Of a DNA stretch of 64,000 nt, positions 27,949 through 41,160 are shown piece after piece (within the stretch, counting starts at the first letter, position 1; the number at the start of each line of letters is the position of its first letter). A program made the translations under genes and the position numbers. The DNA is from Chiayiivirga sp. (GTDB lineage: Bacteria; Pseudomonadota; Gammaproteobacteria; Xanthomonadales; Xanthomonadaceae), in NCBI GenBank assembly GCA_022647565.1, contig JALCLA010000003.1, forward strand, positions 248,001 to 312,000, given 5' to 3'. Under the pieces are notes generated by a model, which ran no database searches, was not told where the DNA came from, and was given only the letters and a program-made list of their open reading frames with translations.

Positions 27949-28034
27949 GGCCGCGCAAGCCCACCGTCGCGCTGCAATGCGACCGCATACGCATCACCAT
28001 CACGCATACGCGTCGCATTGCGGCGCGACGCGGG

Positions 28035-28427
28035 CTACGCAGGTTCTCTAAGCGCATCGAGGATCGTGCATTGGGCACGCCGGCCGCCCTGGCAGCCGGA
28101 AATCGTGCGTTCCAGTTCTTTCGCCATGCGCGTGAGCTCGCGGATGCGCTCTCGGATCTCCGCCAGATGGTGCCGCGCCAGATGGTCGACTTCGCCGCAG
28201 GTCAGCGCGGCATCGTCCGCCAAGGCCAACAGGCTGCGGATCTCCTCCAGACTGAAGCCGAGTTCCCGACCGCGGGTGATGAAGCGCAGCCGCTGTACCT
28301 CCTCAGGTTGGTAGGCCCGGTAGCCACCCGACGTGCGGATCGGGCGCGCCAGCAGGCCGATCCGTTCGTAGTACCGGATGGTTTCAATGTGGCAGCCGCT
28401 GGCGGCCGACGCTTCGCCGATCTTCAT
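28035..28427 (-). CDS. MerR-family divalent-metal regulator (PbrR/CadR/ZntR-like)
   Basis: A 130-residue MerR regulator with winged helix MKIGEASAASGCHIETIRYYERIGLL. It has cysteines at 77 (LTCGEV), 112 and 120 (GCQGGRRAQCTIL), the three-cysteine pattern of CadR and PbrR, so it likely senses cadmium, lead or zinc. It faces away from the hydroxylase-CDF operon across a perfect MerR operator. The assignment to one metal is not possible from sequence alone. Confidence 0.88.
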   Translation of the reverse strand: MKIGEASAASGCHIETIRYYERIGLLARPIRTSGGYRAYQPEEVQRLRFITRGRELGFSLEEIRSLLALADDAALTCGEVDHLARHHLAEIRERIRELTRMAKELERTISGCQGGRRAQCTILDALREPA

Positions 28428-28429
28428 GC

Positions 28430-28460
28430 TTGACCCTGTAGTCGCTACAGGGTTTAGGCT
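28430..28460 (+). promoter_or_regulatory. MerR-type promoter/operator driving the hydroxylase-CDF operon
   Basis: TTGACC (28430-28435) and TAGGCT (28455-28460) are separated by 19 bp. A perfect palindrome with 9-bp arms, ACCCTGTAG-TCG-CTACAGGGT (28433-28453), fills the spacer. The sequence resembles PbrR/CadR sites and begins 3 bp from the divergent regulator's start codon. Confidence 0.82.
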
Positions 28461-28487
28461 ACACGCGTTCCTGTGTTGGAGACCACC

Positions 28488-29666
28488 GTGCAGACCATGA
28501 TTCGATATGCCGCGTATCCCGCGATCCTGGCTGCCGTGCTGCTTGCCGCACTCGCGGTGGCCGGCGGGTCGGCCCCAGCGTGGCCGCTGCTGGCCGCGGT
28601 TGCCGGGATGGGGATCGCCTTGGTCGCAGTGCTGGAGCGTCTCCTGCCATTCGAGCCGGCCTGGACCGCCGATCAAGGCGACACTCGCGCCGACATCGTC
28701 CACGCCTTGATCAACTGGGCGCTGCTCAGCAGCGGCGCGGTGGCCGTCCATCTCGTGACCACATTCGTTGGGCTTCCGTCCCTCTGGCCTACGACCTGGC
28801 CCGTGTGGGCTCAACTCGCGCTGGTCGCGGTGGTGTTCGATCTGGGGCTGTACGGCATGCACGTCCTCAGTCATCGCTGGCCGTGGGCGTGGCGGCTGCA
28901 CGCCATCCATCACAGTGCGGAGCGACTGTATTGGCTCAACGGCGAACGGCGTCATCCGCTGAGCGCGTTGCTGATGGCGACCCCCGGTCTGCTCGCGGTG
29001 GCCCTGCTGGGCGCGCCGGCGGTCGTGGTGAGCGCGTGGCTTGCCGTAGTCGCGGTGCACCTGGCGTTCCAGCACGCCAACCTCGACTACCGGCTGGGAC
29101 CGTTGCGTCGCTGGATCGCCGGCGCCGAGACGCACCGCTGGCACCACAAGCGCGAATACGAGGACGCACAGGTGAACTTCGGCGAGTTCCTGTTGGTTTG
29201 GGATCGTCTGTTCGGCACCTTCGCGGAGCCCGCGACGGCGTTGGGCGCCAGCGATGTCGGCTTGCGCCGGCGCGACGTGCCGCCAGGTTACGTGGGTCAA
29301 CTGCGGTGGCCCTTCGTTGTTCCGACGGAGCTGCAACGCGCCTTTGAGGGCCGACTGCTCGCCGGCCACCACGCATTACGCGAGGCCCGTCCTGACGACG
29401 CGATGACGCACTTCGAGGCCGCGCACATCCTCGGCCAAGCGTGGACCCGGACGCATGTGCGCAGCCACGTCGCCTTGTTGCGCTGTGCGATCCACGAGCG
29501 GCGTCCGCGCGAGATCGTGGGTCAGGTGGGGCGCATCGCGGCCGCGGCGCTCTTCACCTGGCTCTGGGCACCCAAAGGCAATCCCGGCAGCACACGGGTC
29601 GGCGCGTTGGCGCGGCATCCGCTGCCCTCGGAGTTGGAGTTGCTCCTGGCGAGGGTGAATTCGTGA
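28488..29666 (+). CDS. Fatty-acid-hydroxylase/sterol-desaturase family protein fused to DUF3703
   Basis: About 392 residues. The first 260 form a membrane di-iron hydroxylase with four to five helices and histidine boxes HVLSH, HAIHHSAE, HLAFQHAN and HRWHHKRE. The last 105 residues match the DUF3703 pattern (FEAAHILGQAWTRTHVRSHVALLRCAIHERRPREIVGQVGRI ... WAPKGNPGS). Both parts are usually separate genes near heavy-metal regulators and CDF transporters; here they are one protein. GTG at 28488 has GGAGA five bases upstream; GTG 28473 and ATG 28497 are alternatives. It overlaps the CDF gene by 4 bp (GTGA). The biochemical role is unknown. Confidence 0.82.
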   Translation: MQTMIRYAAYPAILAAVLLAALAVAGGSAPAWPLLAAVAGMGIALVAVLERLLPFEPAWTADQGDTRADIVHALINWALLSSGAVAVHLVTTFVGLPSLWPTTWPVWAQLALVAVVFDLGLYGMHVLSHRWPWAWRLHAIHHSAERLYWLNGERRHPLSALLMATPGLLAVALLGAPAVVVSAWLAVVAVHLAFQHANLDYRLGPLRRWIAGAETHRWHHKREYEDAQVNFGEFLLVWDRLFGTFAEPATALGASDVGLRRRDVPPGYVGQLRWPFVVPTELQRAFEGRLLAGHHALREARPDDAMTHFEAAHILGQAWTRTHVRSHVALLRCAIHERRPREIVGQVGRIAAAALFTWLWAPKGNPGSTRVGALARHPLPSELELLLARVNS

Positions 29667-30294
29667 GCGAGTGCGGCTGCCACGTCGAGCCCACCCAGGA
29701 TCCAAAGCAGCGCCGCACGCTGTGGATTGCGCTGCTCCTCAATGCGGCGATGGCGGCGGTGGGATTCGCGATTGGCTGGCTGGCGCACTCCACCGGCGTG
29801 CTCGCCGACGCGCTCGACATGCTGTCGGATGCTGCGGCCTACGCGATCGGCTTGGCCGCGATCGGACGCAGCGCGTTGTTCAAACGTCGAGCCGCGCAAT
29901 GGAGTGGCGGCATTCTGCTCGTGCTGGGCCTGGGCATCGTGATCGAAGCCCTGCGGCGTGGGGTGGTAGGAAGCGAGCCGCTCGGCGGCTGGATGATGCT
30001 GGCGGCCGGCTTGTCACTGGTCGTGAACCTCACGGTGTTGCGCCTGCTGCGTCCCTTTCCAGCAGGGCGAGGTGCATTTGCGAGCCACCTGGATCTTCAC
30101 CCGGGCCGATGTCGTCGCGAAATGTGGGCGTGCTGGTGGCCGCAGGACTCGTCGCCATCACGCACTCGCGGTTTCCGGATGTGATCGTCGGCGCCGCCAT
30201 CGGCGCGTACGTGGTGAAGGAAGCGATCGAGATCCTGCGCGAGGCGTCGTCCGCCCGCTCAGAGACCGCGTCCGACGGGCCGCCAGGTGATTGA
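29663..30294 (+). pseudogene. Cation diffusion facilitator transporter, two frameshifts
   Basis: A CDF-type divalent-metal exporter of about 205 residues. The frame starting GTG at 29663 gives SECGCHVEPTQDPKQRRTLW and membrane helices with the metal-site motif DALDMLSDAAAYA, but leaves frame near 30059 where one extra C appears. The continuation QGEVHLRATWIFTRADVVA is in a second frame, and NVGVLVAAGLVAITHSRFPDV after an extra A near 30121 is in the third, ending at 30294. Both look like single-base insertions with the protein sequence otherwise well preserved, so sequencing error or recent decay are both possible. Confidence 0.8.
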
Positions 30295-30456
30295 ACGCCG
30301 GGATGAAGAACAAGCGCCTCGCGTTGCCGGAGCGTGTCGTGCACCGGCTCGCCGAGCGTATCTATCCGCACCGGTGCGCAAGGGGACGCTCGCGCAGGGC
30401 CAGGTCGTGGGCATGACGGATTGCATCGCCCTGCGGACCCTGCGTAGGCAGACCGG

Positions 30457-30810
30457 GTGAACGTCGTGTTCGTCTTCCTGCACAAGGCCATACTCGCGCT
30501 CTGCGTGGGACTGGCCCTGCTATGCACACTATCGCGTCCGGTGTTCACGACCCTGCAGGAACTGCACGAATGGCAGCACGCGGTGGCCAGCGCCGGTGGT
30601 GCGGCCGATGCGTCCGTGGACCCGACCGACGCAGGCCAGGATCTGGAAAGCGTCTTTCACGCCCCGCATTGTTGCGTCCACGCGGCCCTGCTCCCTCCCA
30701 TGCTCGTGTTTGCACCGGCTTCGAGGACCCACGTCCCGCCCCAGTTCATCGCCGCGGCGCCGCGCGCTTCACCGCTGTCGCGCTTCCTCCGCCCTCCAAT
30801 CGCTGTGTGA
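30457..30810 (+). CDS. Small exported protein preceding the Czc operon (CzcI position)
   Basis: A 117-residue protein starting with GTG, with a hydrophobic signal segment (FLHKAILALCVGLALLCTLS) and a mature part bearing HEWQHAVASAGG and HAPHCCVHA, possible metal ligands. No known domain. It lies 53 bp before the czcC-like gene, where czcI is found in Cupriavidus, so a regulatory or metal-binding role is plausible; sequence similarity to CzcI is not evident. The 155 bp upstream (30300-30456) show no convincing gene. Confidence 0.65.
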   Translation: MNVVFVFLHKAILALCVGLALLCTLSRPVFTTLQELHEWQHAVASAGGAADASVDPTDAGQDLESVFHAPHCCVHAALLPPMLVFAPASRTHVPPQFIAAAPRASPLSRFLRPPIAV

Positions 30811-30863
30811 GCTGACCTTTTCGTCGGGGCGCCGCCCCGTGGTCCCATCAGCGGAGAGTTTCC

Positions 30864-32128
30864 ATGGTCCTGCGTTTCGCGACGCGGGCTGCCTTGCTCG
30901 GCAGCTTGATCGCATCGTTTCCTGCCGCGGCGCAATCGCCGCATGCCCTGCGTCTCGACGAGGCCTTCGAGCGCACCTTACCCACCCACCCGGAGTTGCA
31001 GCGGGGCCCGCTGCGGCGTGCTGCGCTGCAGGCCGATGTCGACGCGGCAGCCCAACGCCCACCGCTGGTCGTCGGTGCCAGCCTGGAGAACCTCGCGGGG
31101 ACGGGTGAGGTGCGCGGCGTGCACGGCGCCGAACTGACGCTGACTGTGGGGTCGAGCTTCGAGCGCGTCGGCAAGCGCCACGCTCGCATCGAACTCGCAC
31201 GCGCGCGCTTGGCCACGGTGGACCTGGACCAGGAAGCCAAACGGCTCGACGTGCTCGCCGACGTCGCTCAGCGTTTCGTGGAGGCTGCGGCCGCGCAGAC
31301 GGAGGTGACGGCTCACCAGGCGAATGTCGCGCAGCGCCAAGCCACCGTGGCGGCCGCGCGCAAACGGGTGCAGGCAGGCGCTTCGCCCGCGTCGGTAGCC
31401 CTCGCCGCCGAAGCAGCGCTAGCGCGTGCCGAACTCGAGCGCGAGCGTGCCCAGGTGACCGCGCGAGGTGCGCGCCGTCGACTCGCCGTGCTGTGGGGCG
31501 AGCGCGATCCTGGCTTCGACCAGGTCGCGGCGGACCTCCTCGTGGTGCCGGAGATTCCTGCCTTCGTGGAGCTGGCCCGCTTGGTGGACGCAACACCGGA
31601 GTTGCGAAAGTTCGCCGGCGAGGCGCGGGTGCGCGAAGCGCGTCTGCACTTGGCGCAGACCCAGACCGCCACGGATATTGCTTGGGAGGCCGGGATTCGC
31701 CGATTGCAGAACGGTGGCGACACCGCGTTCCTCGGAAGCGTGTCGATCCCCCTCGGAAGTCGGTCGCGTGCCGCGCCGGGCATTCGCGCCGCCCAGGCAG
31801 AGCTCGAGGAACTCCAACTCGAGCGCGAAGGCAGCGCGTTGGCGCTGTATGCCACGCTCGCCGACGCCCAGGGGCGCGCCGAGGTCGATGCGCTCGCCGT
31901 GCGTCGAGCGCGCGAGACCATCCTGCCGGCCCTTATGCGCGCCGAGCAGAGTGCCGGCGAGGCCTACCGAGCTGGCGCTTTGAGCTATCTGGAGTGGGCG
32001 CAGCTGCAGGCGGATCTGCTCGCCGCGCGTCGCGAGCAGATCGTCGCCGCCCGCAACACCCACCTGGCCCTCATCGAAATCCAGCGCCTGACGGCCATGC
32101 CGTTCGGTGCCTCGTTGGAAATCTCCCC

Positions 32129-32132
<4 letters not shown>
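30864..32132 (+). CDS. czcC: Outer-membrane efflux protein, TolC family (CzcC-like)
   Basis: A 422-residue outer-membrane factor with signal peptide (LGSLIASFPAAAQS) and two helical repeats (LRLDEAFERTLPTHPELQ ... RREQIVAARNTHLALIEIQRLTAMPFG). It is the outer channel of a CzcCBA divalent-metal exporter. The gene is intact and overlaps czcB by 4 bp (ATGA). Because the inner pump gene downstream is broken, this channel probably has no cognate partner unless another RND pump uses it. Confidence 0.88.
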
Positions 32133-36165
<4,033 letters not shown>

Positions 36166-36611
36166 ACACCATCGCCGATCCTGCGCTGGCGGACTTCGTG
36201 CGCGGTAACGTCAAGGCGCGCGAGCGCATGGTGGTGCAGTACGCCATCGCCAATTCCGAGCAGGGCTTGGTGATAGGCACCGATCACGCAGCGGAGGCAG
36301 TGATGGGTTTTTTCACCAAGCACGGCGATGGCGCCTGCGATCTCGCGCCGCTCGCAGGGCTCACCAAGCGGCGCGTTCGCGCGTTGGCGTCGACGATGGG
36401 AGCCCCCGACGCGCTGGTCCACAAGGTGCCCACGGCGGACCTGGAAACGCTGCGTCCCTTGCATCCAGATGAAGCTGCGCTGGGATGCAGCTACGAGGCC
36501 ATTGATGACTTCCTCGAGCAAAAGCCGGTAGACGAGCCGACCGCGGCACGCATTGTCGCGACCTTCGTTCGGACCGCGCACAAGCGCACGGGGCCCAGGA
36601 CGCCACGCTGA
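36166..36611 (+). pseudogene. nadE: 3' half of NAD synthetase nadE, fused to the czcA remnant
   Basis: About 148 codons match the C-terminal half of Nad[70 protein letters not shown] and a TAHKR end. NadE adenylates and amidates nicotinate adenine dinucleotide; its N-terminal PP-loop (SGGxDS) and about 130 residues are missing, so it cannot work. The join to czcA falls at about 36160-36166. An intact nadE must exist elsewhere in the genome, because the enzyme is essential. Confidence 0.85.
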
Positions 36612-36639
36612 AGGATAAGGTCCTGTCGCCCGACGGGTC

Positions 36640-37395
36640 CTACTGCGTGCCGGCGTTCACATCCAGCACGACCTTGTCGCCAAACGAACGCTCATAAAAG
36701 GGGCGCAGAGTCGTCTCGATCGTCGTGGCCATCTCGCTTTCAGCGGTGAGCCGCGCCAGATCGACACTGTGGGATGGCGGTCGATCCGCGAGCACCGCGG
36801 CCATCTGCTTCGAAACCCACTGCGCCGCGTCGTCAGTGGCAATGAAGGCGGCGACCAGCCACACCGGCGGCGCGGACTCGTCGGACCGCAGGGTCACAAG
36901 GAATGCGCGCTCGACCGCCGGCTCCTGCGCGAACAGCAGCGACAACGACGTCAGCATCTCCGGTGGCGCGTCGGGCATCGCGATCTCCACCTGCATGTCC
37001 CGCGTCGTGACGTAGTCCTCGGCCAGGTTGGGGGAACCCGTATCGAGGAGCAGAGCCAGCTCGGACGGGGTCAGTCGGCAGAAATAGCGCTCATTCGGAT
37101 TCAGGACCACGAAGGCGCCGCGGCACGATTCCAGAAACACGCGTCCGTTGACCCGCAAGGCCTGCGTATTCGCATTGAGTGCACGGCGCACTGCAGCGCG
37201 ATTGGAAAAGAATGGGATGACCTGTTGCCCGTCCTCGCCCGTCCACATGACGAAGCGGACGCGCCCCTCCTGAGTCGGCGCATCGCCGGCACGGATCAGC
37301 GCGTAGATATCGCTCTCGAAAAGGACCTGGTAGAACGCCGGGCCGTAGGCCGGTTCCAGCGTGACGCGCTCGAGCAATCGATCCAGCGGGTTCAG
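36640..37395 (-). CDS. sseB: SseB-family protein
   Basis: About 252 residues with both SseB domains: the N-terminal one (NPLDRLLERVTLEPAYGPAFYQVLFESDIYAL ... GQQVIPFFSNRAAVRRAL ... AFVVLNPNERYFCRLTPSELALLL) and the C-terminal one (PPEMLTSLSLLFAQEPAVERAFLV ... RPFYERSFGDKVVLD). SseB is linked to serine sensitivity in E. coli and to type III secretion in some bacteria; its biochemical role is unclear. No ATG or GTG suits the start: the frame runs open into the upstream gene, and CTG at 37395, just behind GGGAGGG, matches the family's N-terminus and overlaps the upstream stop by 4 bp. Confidence 0.8.
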   Translation of the reverse strand: MNPLDRLLERVTLEPAYGPAFYQVLFESDIYALIRAGDAPTQEGRVRFVMWTGEDGQQVIPFFSNRAAVRRALNANTQALRVNGRVFLESCRGAFVVLNPNERYFCRLTPSELALLLDTGSPNLAEDYVTTRDMQVEIAMPDAPPEMLTSLSLLFAQEPAVERAFLVTLRSDESAPPVWLVAAFIATDDAAQWVSKQMAAVLADRPPSHSVDLARLTAESEMATTIETTLRPFYERSFGDKVVLDVNAGTQ

Positions 37396-38232
37396 ATGCC
37401 CTCCCAGACGCGGTCCAACACGTGTGCTCCTGGATCGGGGCTGTCCAGTACGACGCCCCGAGGCGACTGGCAAATTGAAACACGCCGGCGAACGCGCTGG
37501 GCGGCAAGGCCCGGTGGCGCGTGAACTGCGGAACCACGCGCGTGGCGGTCTCGACGCGCTCGTAGGCGTTGAGGATCGAACGCGACATCTCGCGCTCCGC
37601 CAGGCCGGGCGTTCCGCCATGGCGCAGGAACGACGCACCCACGTTCTTGGCCGCCCACCACATGAGCGCGCAGCCTTGTCCGATCGAGTGCTGGGCGAAG
37701 ACGGCGCCAGCATCGGTGCAATGCCGGTCGCGATCGCGGGATCCATGCGATGGGACGAGAGCGCGTGCTCAGCGAAAGCCAGGGTCTCGGCGGTCGCGAG
37801 CGCCACCCAGGTATCGAGCATCACTTCGCGAGTGTGCTCGGTGTAGGTGAGGCCTTCGAGGTACTCCTTGAGGCGCAGCGGCAGCGCGCCGCGGGTGCCT
37901 TCGTCCCAATGGATCGCCCAGTCGGCATCCTCGAGCTCCGCCAAGTCCCAGCCGGGATCGGCCAGGGCCGCATCGAGCCGCAGCCGGCGCTCGGCTGCCG
38001 GCACCAGGACGCCGCACTCCAGCAGAGCGACCAGGATCTGGTGGCGCAGGGCCCGATGCGGGGCCAAACGCGCGGCCCGCGCCGGCAGCCGCCGGACGTA
38101 GCGATAGCCCGGATCCGCCCCGCACTGGATCATGGCCAGCAGCGCCATTGCCCCGAACACCCCCAGGTCGTTGATTTCCCTGAAGGGTGGAGTGACATCG
38201 AGGTCCGAAGACCGGGCGGTGTTGCCTTTCAC
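37392..38232 (-). pseudogene. Uncharacterised gene (copy 2), two frameshifts
   Basis: The fuller copy of the gene truncated at 6.07-6.70 kb. It begins GTG KGNTARSSDLDVTPPFREINDLG after GGAG and has about 280 codons ending DRVWEGI just before sseB. Compared with copy 1 it lacks one base near 37706 (after GIAPMLAP) and has two extra bases near 37425 (IQEH/VLDR), so it now passes through three frames. An apparent 530-residue frame here is a chimera of its front part with sseB. No domain is recognised; the protein is soluble with conserved HWDEGTRG and MWWAAKN segments. Confidence 0.7.
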
Positions 38233-38299
38233 GCCAGCTCCGGAGGGGCAGAAAAAGCCGATTTTGGACTATTCCAAAGCAGAATCTAGCGTGCGGTGC

Positions 38300-38360
38300 T
38301 GTTGCCGCGCGTTGAAAATTGACCAGGGAATCGAGGTTCTGCGCGCTGAAAATTGACCAG
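38300..38360. repeat. Left end of the IS21-family element: outer and inner terminal repeats
   Basis: Two copies of GCGCG(T/C)TGAAAATTGACCAG, at 38307-38326 and 38341-38360, in the same orientation. They are probable transposase binding sites and lie 56 bp before the istA start. Confidence 0.8.
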
Positions 38361-38416
38361 GGTGTCCAACCTAACCTGCCGGGGTTTCGATCCTTGCGGG
38401 AGACGAGGTGCACACC

Positions 38417-39913
38417 ATGGCGATGTACGCAAAAGTCCGGAGGCTGCGCTTCCGGGACGGGCTGTCGATCAGCGAGATCGCACGCCGCACGAGCCTGTCG
38501 CGCAACACGATCAAGACGTGGCTGAAGGAGCCGGTGCGGCGCGAGATGAAGTACGTGCGGCCGGGCGGTCCGAAGAAGCTGGATGAGTTTGTTCCCTGGC
38601 TGCGGCAGGCGCTGGAGACCGATGCGCGGCGGCCGCGCAAGGAGCGGCGGACCGCACTGCGTCTGTTCGAGCAGCTTCGAGAGAAAGGATTTGCCGGCCA
38701 CTACGCGCGCGTGACGGAGTTCATTCGAGCCTGTCGCGCGGAGGCGGGCGCGGTGACGGCGCGTTCGGCCTACGTGCCCTTGAGCTTCGCTTTGGGCGAG
38801 GCGTTCCAGTTCGACTGGAGCGAGGAAGGGATCGTGATCGGCGGGGTCTGGCGCAAGGTGCAGTTGGCGCACATGAAGCTGTGTGCCTCCAGAGCGTTCT
38901 GGCTGGTGGCGTACCCGAGCCAGGGCCACGAGATGCTGTTCGACGCTCACACGCGCTGCTTTGCGGGGCTCGGCGGCGTGGCCCGGCGCGGGATTTACGA
39001 CAATATGAAAACGGCGGTGGATCGCACCCCGCGCAAGGATCGGGCGCGGGTAGTCAACGCGCGCTTTGCCGCGATGACGGCGCACTACCTGTTCGATCCG
39101 GACTTCTGCAACGTGGCCTCGGGCTGGGAGAAGGGCCGGGTCGAGAAAGGCGTGCAGGACGCGCGCCGACGGATCTGGCAAAGCGCGCTCGATCAGCGAT
39201 TCTCCAGCTTCGCTGACCTCAACGCCTTCCTGGCCGAACAGTGCCTCACGGCGCGGGACGCGGCGCATCCGGATTACCCGCAGATGAGCATTGCCGAGGC
39301 GCTGGAGCACGAGTTGCCGCAGCTCATGCCGATGCCGACCGCGTTCGACGGCTACGTCGAGTTGCCGGTGCGGGTGTCGAGCACGAGCCTGGTGAGCGTG
39401 GTGCGCAACCGCTACTCGGTGCCGTGCGCCTTTGCCGGACACCGGGTCAGTGCCCGGCTGTATCCGGATCGCGTCGTCATCGTCGCTGACGAGACCGTGA
39501 TCGCCCTGCATGGCCGCGTGCATGATCGCGATCGGGTCGTTTACGACTGGCAGCACTACGTGCCGCTGGTGGAGCGCAAGCCTGGGGCGCTGCGCAACGG
39601 CGCGCCGTTCGCCGAGATGCCCGAGCCGTTGCTGCGACTGAGTCGGGCGTTGCTGCGCCGCCAGGGCGGCGAGCGCGTCATGGCACAGGTGCTGGCGACG
39701 GTGCCGACCCATGGACTGGATGCGGTGCTGGTGGCGGTCGACCTGGTCCTGGAGACGGGACGGCCCAGTGCCGAGCACGTCCTCAACGTGCTGACACGGC
39801 TACGCGAAGGACCGCCACCGCAAACCATCGAGACCGCCCTGCGCGTGGCCACCGCACCGCTGGCGGCGCCCGATCGTTACGACGCGCTGCGCGAGGAGGT
39901 GAGCCATGGCTGA
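38417..39913 (+). CDS. istA: IS21-family transposase IstA
   Basis: A DDE transposase of about 498 residues that cuts and joins the IS ends. The N-terminal helix-turn-helix is [21 protein letters not shown]; the catalytic core shows [20 protein letters not shown] and [12 protein letters not shown] for the D-D-E triad; a C-terminal beta domain follows. ATG at 38417 is 9 bp after GAGG; a GTG at 38408 is also open. It overlaps istB by 8 bp. No frameshift, so the element may be active. Confidence 0.93.
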   Translation: MAMYAKVRRLRFRDGLSISEIARRTSLSRNTIKTWLKEPVRREMKYVRPGGPKKLDEFVPWLRQALETDARRPRKERRTALRLFEQLREKGFAGHYARVTEFIRACRAEAGAVTARSAYVPLSFALGEAFQFDWSEEGIVIGGVWRKVQLAHMKLCASRAFWLVAYPSQGHEMLFDAHTRCFAGLGGVARRGIYDNMKTAVDRTPRKDRARVVNARFAAMTAHYLFDPDFCNVASGWEKGRVEKGVQDARRRIWQSALDQRFSSFADLNAFLAEQCLTARDAAHPDYPQMSIAEALEHELPQLMPMPTAFDGYVELPVRVSSTSLVSVVRNRYSVPCAFAGHRVSARLYPDRVVIVADETVIALHGRVHDRDRVVYDWQHYVPLVERKPGALRNGAPFAEMPEPLLRLSRALLRRQGGERVMAQVLATVPTHGLDAVLVAVDLVLETGRPSAEHVLNVLTRLREGPPPQTIETALRVATAPLAAPDRYDALREEVSHG

Positions 39914-40712
39914 CCTCGCCCCGCAGTTCAAAGCGCTACGCCTGTACGGCATGGCGCAGGCGTTCGCCGAACTCCAGCAGAACAGTGCGCCGGCCTGGAG
40001 CGAACAGACCGAAGCGATCCTGCGCCCGTTGCTGCAGGCCGAGATGACCGACCGCGGCCTGCGCTCGATCCGCTACCAGATGAACGCGGCGCGCTTCCCG
40101 GTGCATCGCGACTTGGCCGGCTTCGTGTTCGAGCATTCGCCGCTCGACCGGCGCCAGATCGAGGCCTTCGCCACGCTCGCGTTCACCGAGAAGGCCGAGA
40201 ACCTCGTGTTCCTCGGCGGCACCGGCACGGGCAAGACGCACCTCGCCACCGCGCTCGGCGTCCAGGCCATCACCCGCCACGGCAAGCGCGTGCGCTTCTT
40301 CTCCACGCTCGAACTAGTCAACGCGCTGGAGCAGGAGAAGATCCACGGCAAGGCCGGGAAGCTGGCGCACCAGCTCATGCACCTGGACCTCGTCATCCTC
40401 GACGAACTGGGCTACGTGCCGTTCTCGCAGGCCGGCGGCGCCTTGCTGTTCCACCTGCTCAGCAAGCTCTACGAGCACACCAGCGTGATCATCACGACCA
40501 ACCTGGTGTTCGGCGAATGGGCCAGCGTGTTCGGCGACGCCAAGCTCACCACCGCCTTGCTTGACCGCCTGACCCACCACTGCCACATCCTGGAAACCGG
40601 CAACGAGTCCTACCGCTTCCGCCATTCCCATGGCGAAGCCAAGTCTCGGATCAAGGCGCGTGAACAGGCCAAGCGAAAGCCGGCCGAGGAGGTGAGCGAC
40701 GAGACCGTCTGA
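39906..40712 (+). CDS. istB: IS21-family ATP-binding helper protein IstB
   Basis: A 268-residue AAA+ ATPase that assists target capture by IstA. Walker A is [14 protein letters not shown] (near residue 100) and Walker [10 protein letters not shown] (near 160), with the conserved end GESYRFRHS. Related in fold to DnaC. Starts inside the end of istA, giving coupled translation. Confidence 0.94.
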   Translation: MADLAPQFKALRLYGMAQAFAELQQNSAPAWSEQTEAILRPLLQAEMTDRGLRSIRYQMNAARFPVHRDLAGFVFEHSPLDRRQIEAFATLAFTEKAENLVFLGGTGTGKTHLATALGVQAITRHGKRVRFFSTLELVNALEQEKIHGKAGKLAHQLMHLDLVILDELGYVPFSQAGGALLFHLLSKLYEHTSVIITTNLVFGEWASVFGDAKLTTALLDRLTHHCHILETGNESYRFRHSHGEAKSRIKAREQAKRKPAEEVSDETV

Positions 40713-40768
40713 CCCCGAAACGCCTACACTCTGAACTCGCCGAAGACCTCGATCTTCGGCATCCACCC

Positions 40769-40819
40769 CTGGTCAATTTTGAACGCGCAGGGCTGGTCAG
40801 TTTTAAACGCGCGCCAACA
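40769..40819. repeat. Right end of the IS21-family element: inner and outer terminal repeats
   Basis: Inverted counterparts of the left-end motif at 40769-40788 (CTGGTCAATTTTGAACGCGC) and 40793-40812 (CTGGTCAGTTTTAAACGCGC), the second being part of the outer 27-bp terminal repeat. Confidence 0.8.
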
Positions 40820-40851
40820 CCCTGCAGCCGCGCGGGCATGATGCGAGCCCG

Positions 40852-41136
40852 ATGGTCGAGCTGAGGGCTCTGCCCGCCATCGGCGCGGATCGGATCCGGA
40901 TCCGCGTCCAGGGCATGCCGATCCTCGATCTGGTCAAGACGATCGAACGGATCAAACGGGTCGAACTGCGCGACCTTCCTTCGGCGTGTGCCCGCAGTCC
41001 CTTCACGGCCAACTTCGGGGCCATCGAGATCGAGCGCCTGGTCGAATTCATCGCCGATGAGTGCGGACGGTGGCCACGCCTGATCGCGCCCTCGGTCTAC
41101 CGATTCGAACGCCACAAGCCTGCCGCAACACCGTGA
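40852..41136 (+). CDS. Hypothetical protein, possibly a 3' gene fragment
   Basis: A 94-residue frame (MVELRALPAIGADRIRIRV ... SVYRFERHKPAATP) with no known domain. The same frame is open upstream to the IS edge at 40819, and no ribosome site precedes the ATG, so it may be the tail of a gene whose front was removed when the IS21 element arrived or recombined. The sequence GAIEIERLVEFIADECG looks like real protein. Confidence is low. Confidence 0.45.
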   Translation: MVELRALPAIGADRIRIRVQGMPILDLVKTIERIKRVELRDLPSACARSPFTANFGAIEIERLVEFIADECGRWPRLIAPSVYRFERHKPAATP

Positions 41137-41160
41137 GGCGGCGTCTTGGATAATGCGCGG

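Larger units (their letters stand above)
38300..40819. mobile_element. IS21-family insertion sequence, complete
   Basis: A 2.52-kb element with istA and istB in the IS21 order and overlap. The 27-bp ends match (three mismatches) and begin with TG: left TGTTGCCGCGCG at 38300, right the complement of TGTTGGCGCGCG ending at 40819. Each end holds a second inner copy of the GCGCG...AAAA.TGACCAG motif, the multiple terminal repeats typical of IS21. The flanking bases (GGTGC and CCCTG) do not match, so no target duplication is seen; a deletion or recombination next to the element is likely. Confidence 0.85.

Noticed and set aside
30300..30456. A short gene between the CDF and CzcI-like genes
   Set aside because: A 35-40 codon frame (MKNKRLALPERVV...) is visible but has no ribosome site, and its Arg-rich end looks random.
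36640..38232. A single 530-residue protein on the minus strand
   Set aside because: Its front matches the unknown gene and its back matches SseB, while the middle (after GIAPMLAP) has no homology to copy 1 and copy 1's text continues in another frame. It is a chimera caused by frameshifts.
38307..38360. Short repeats near 38.3 kb as a CRISPR array
   Set aside because: Only two copies, 14 bp apart, with inverted partners at 40.77-40.81 kb; they are IS terminal repeats. No CRISPR array or cas gene was found anywhere in the window.
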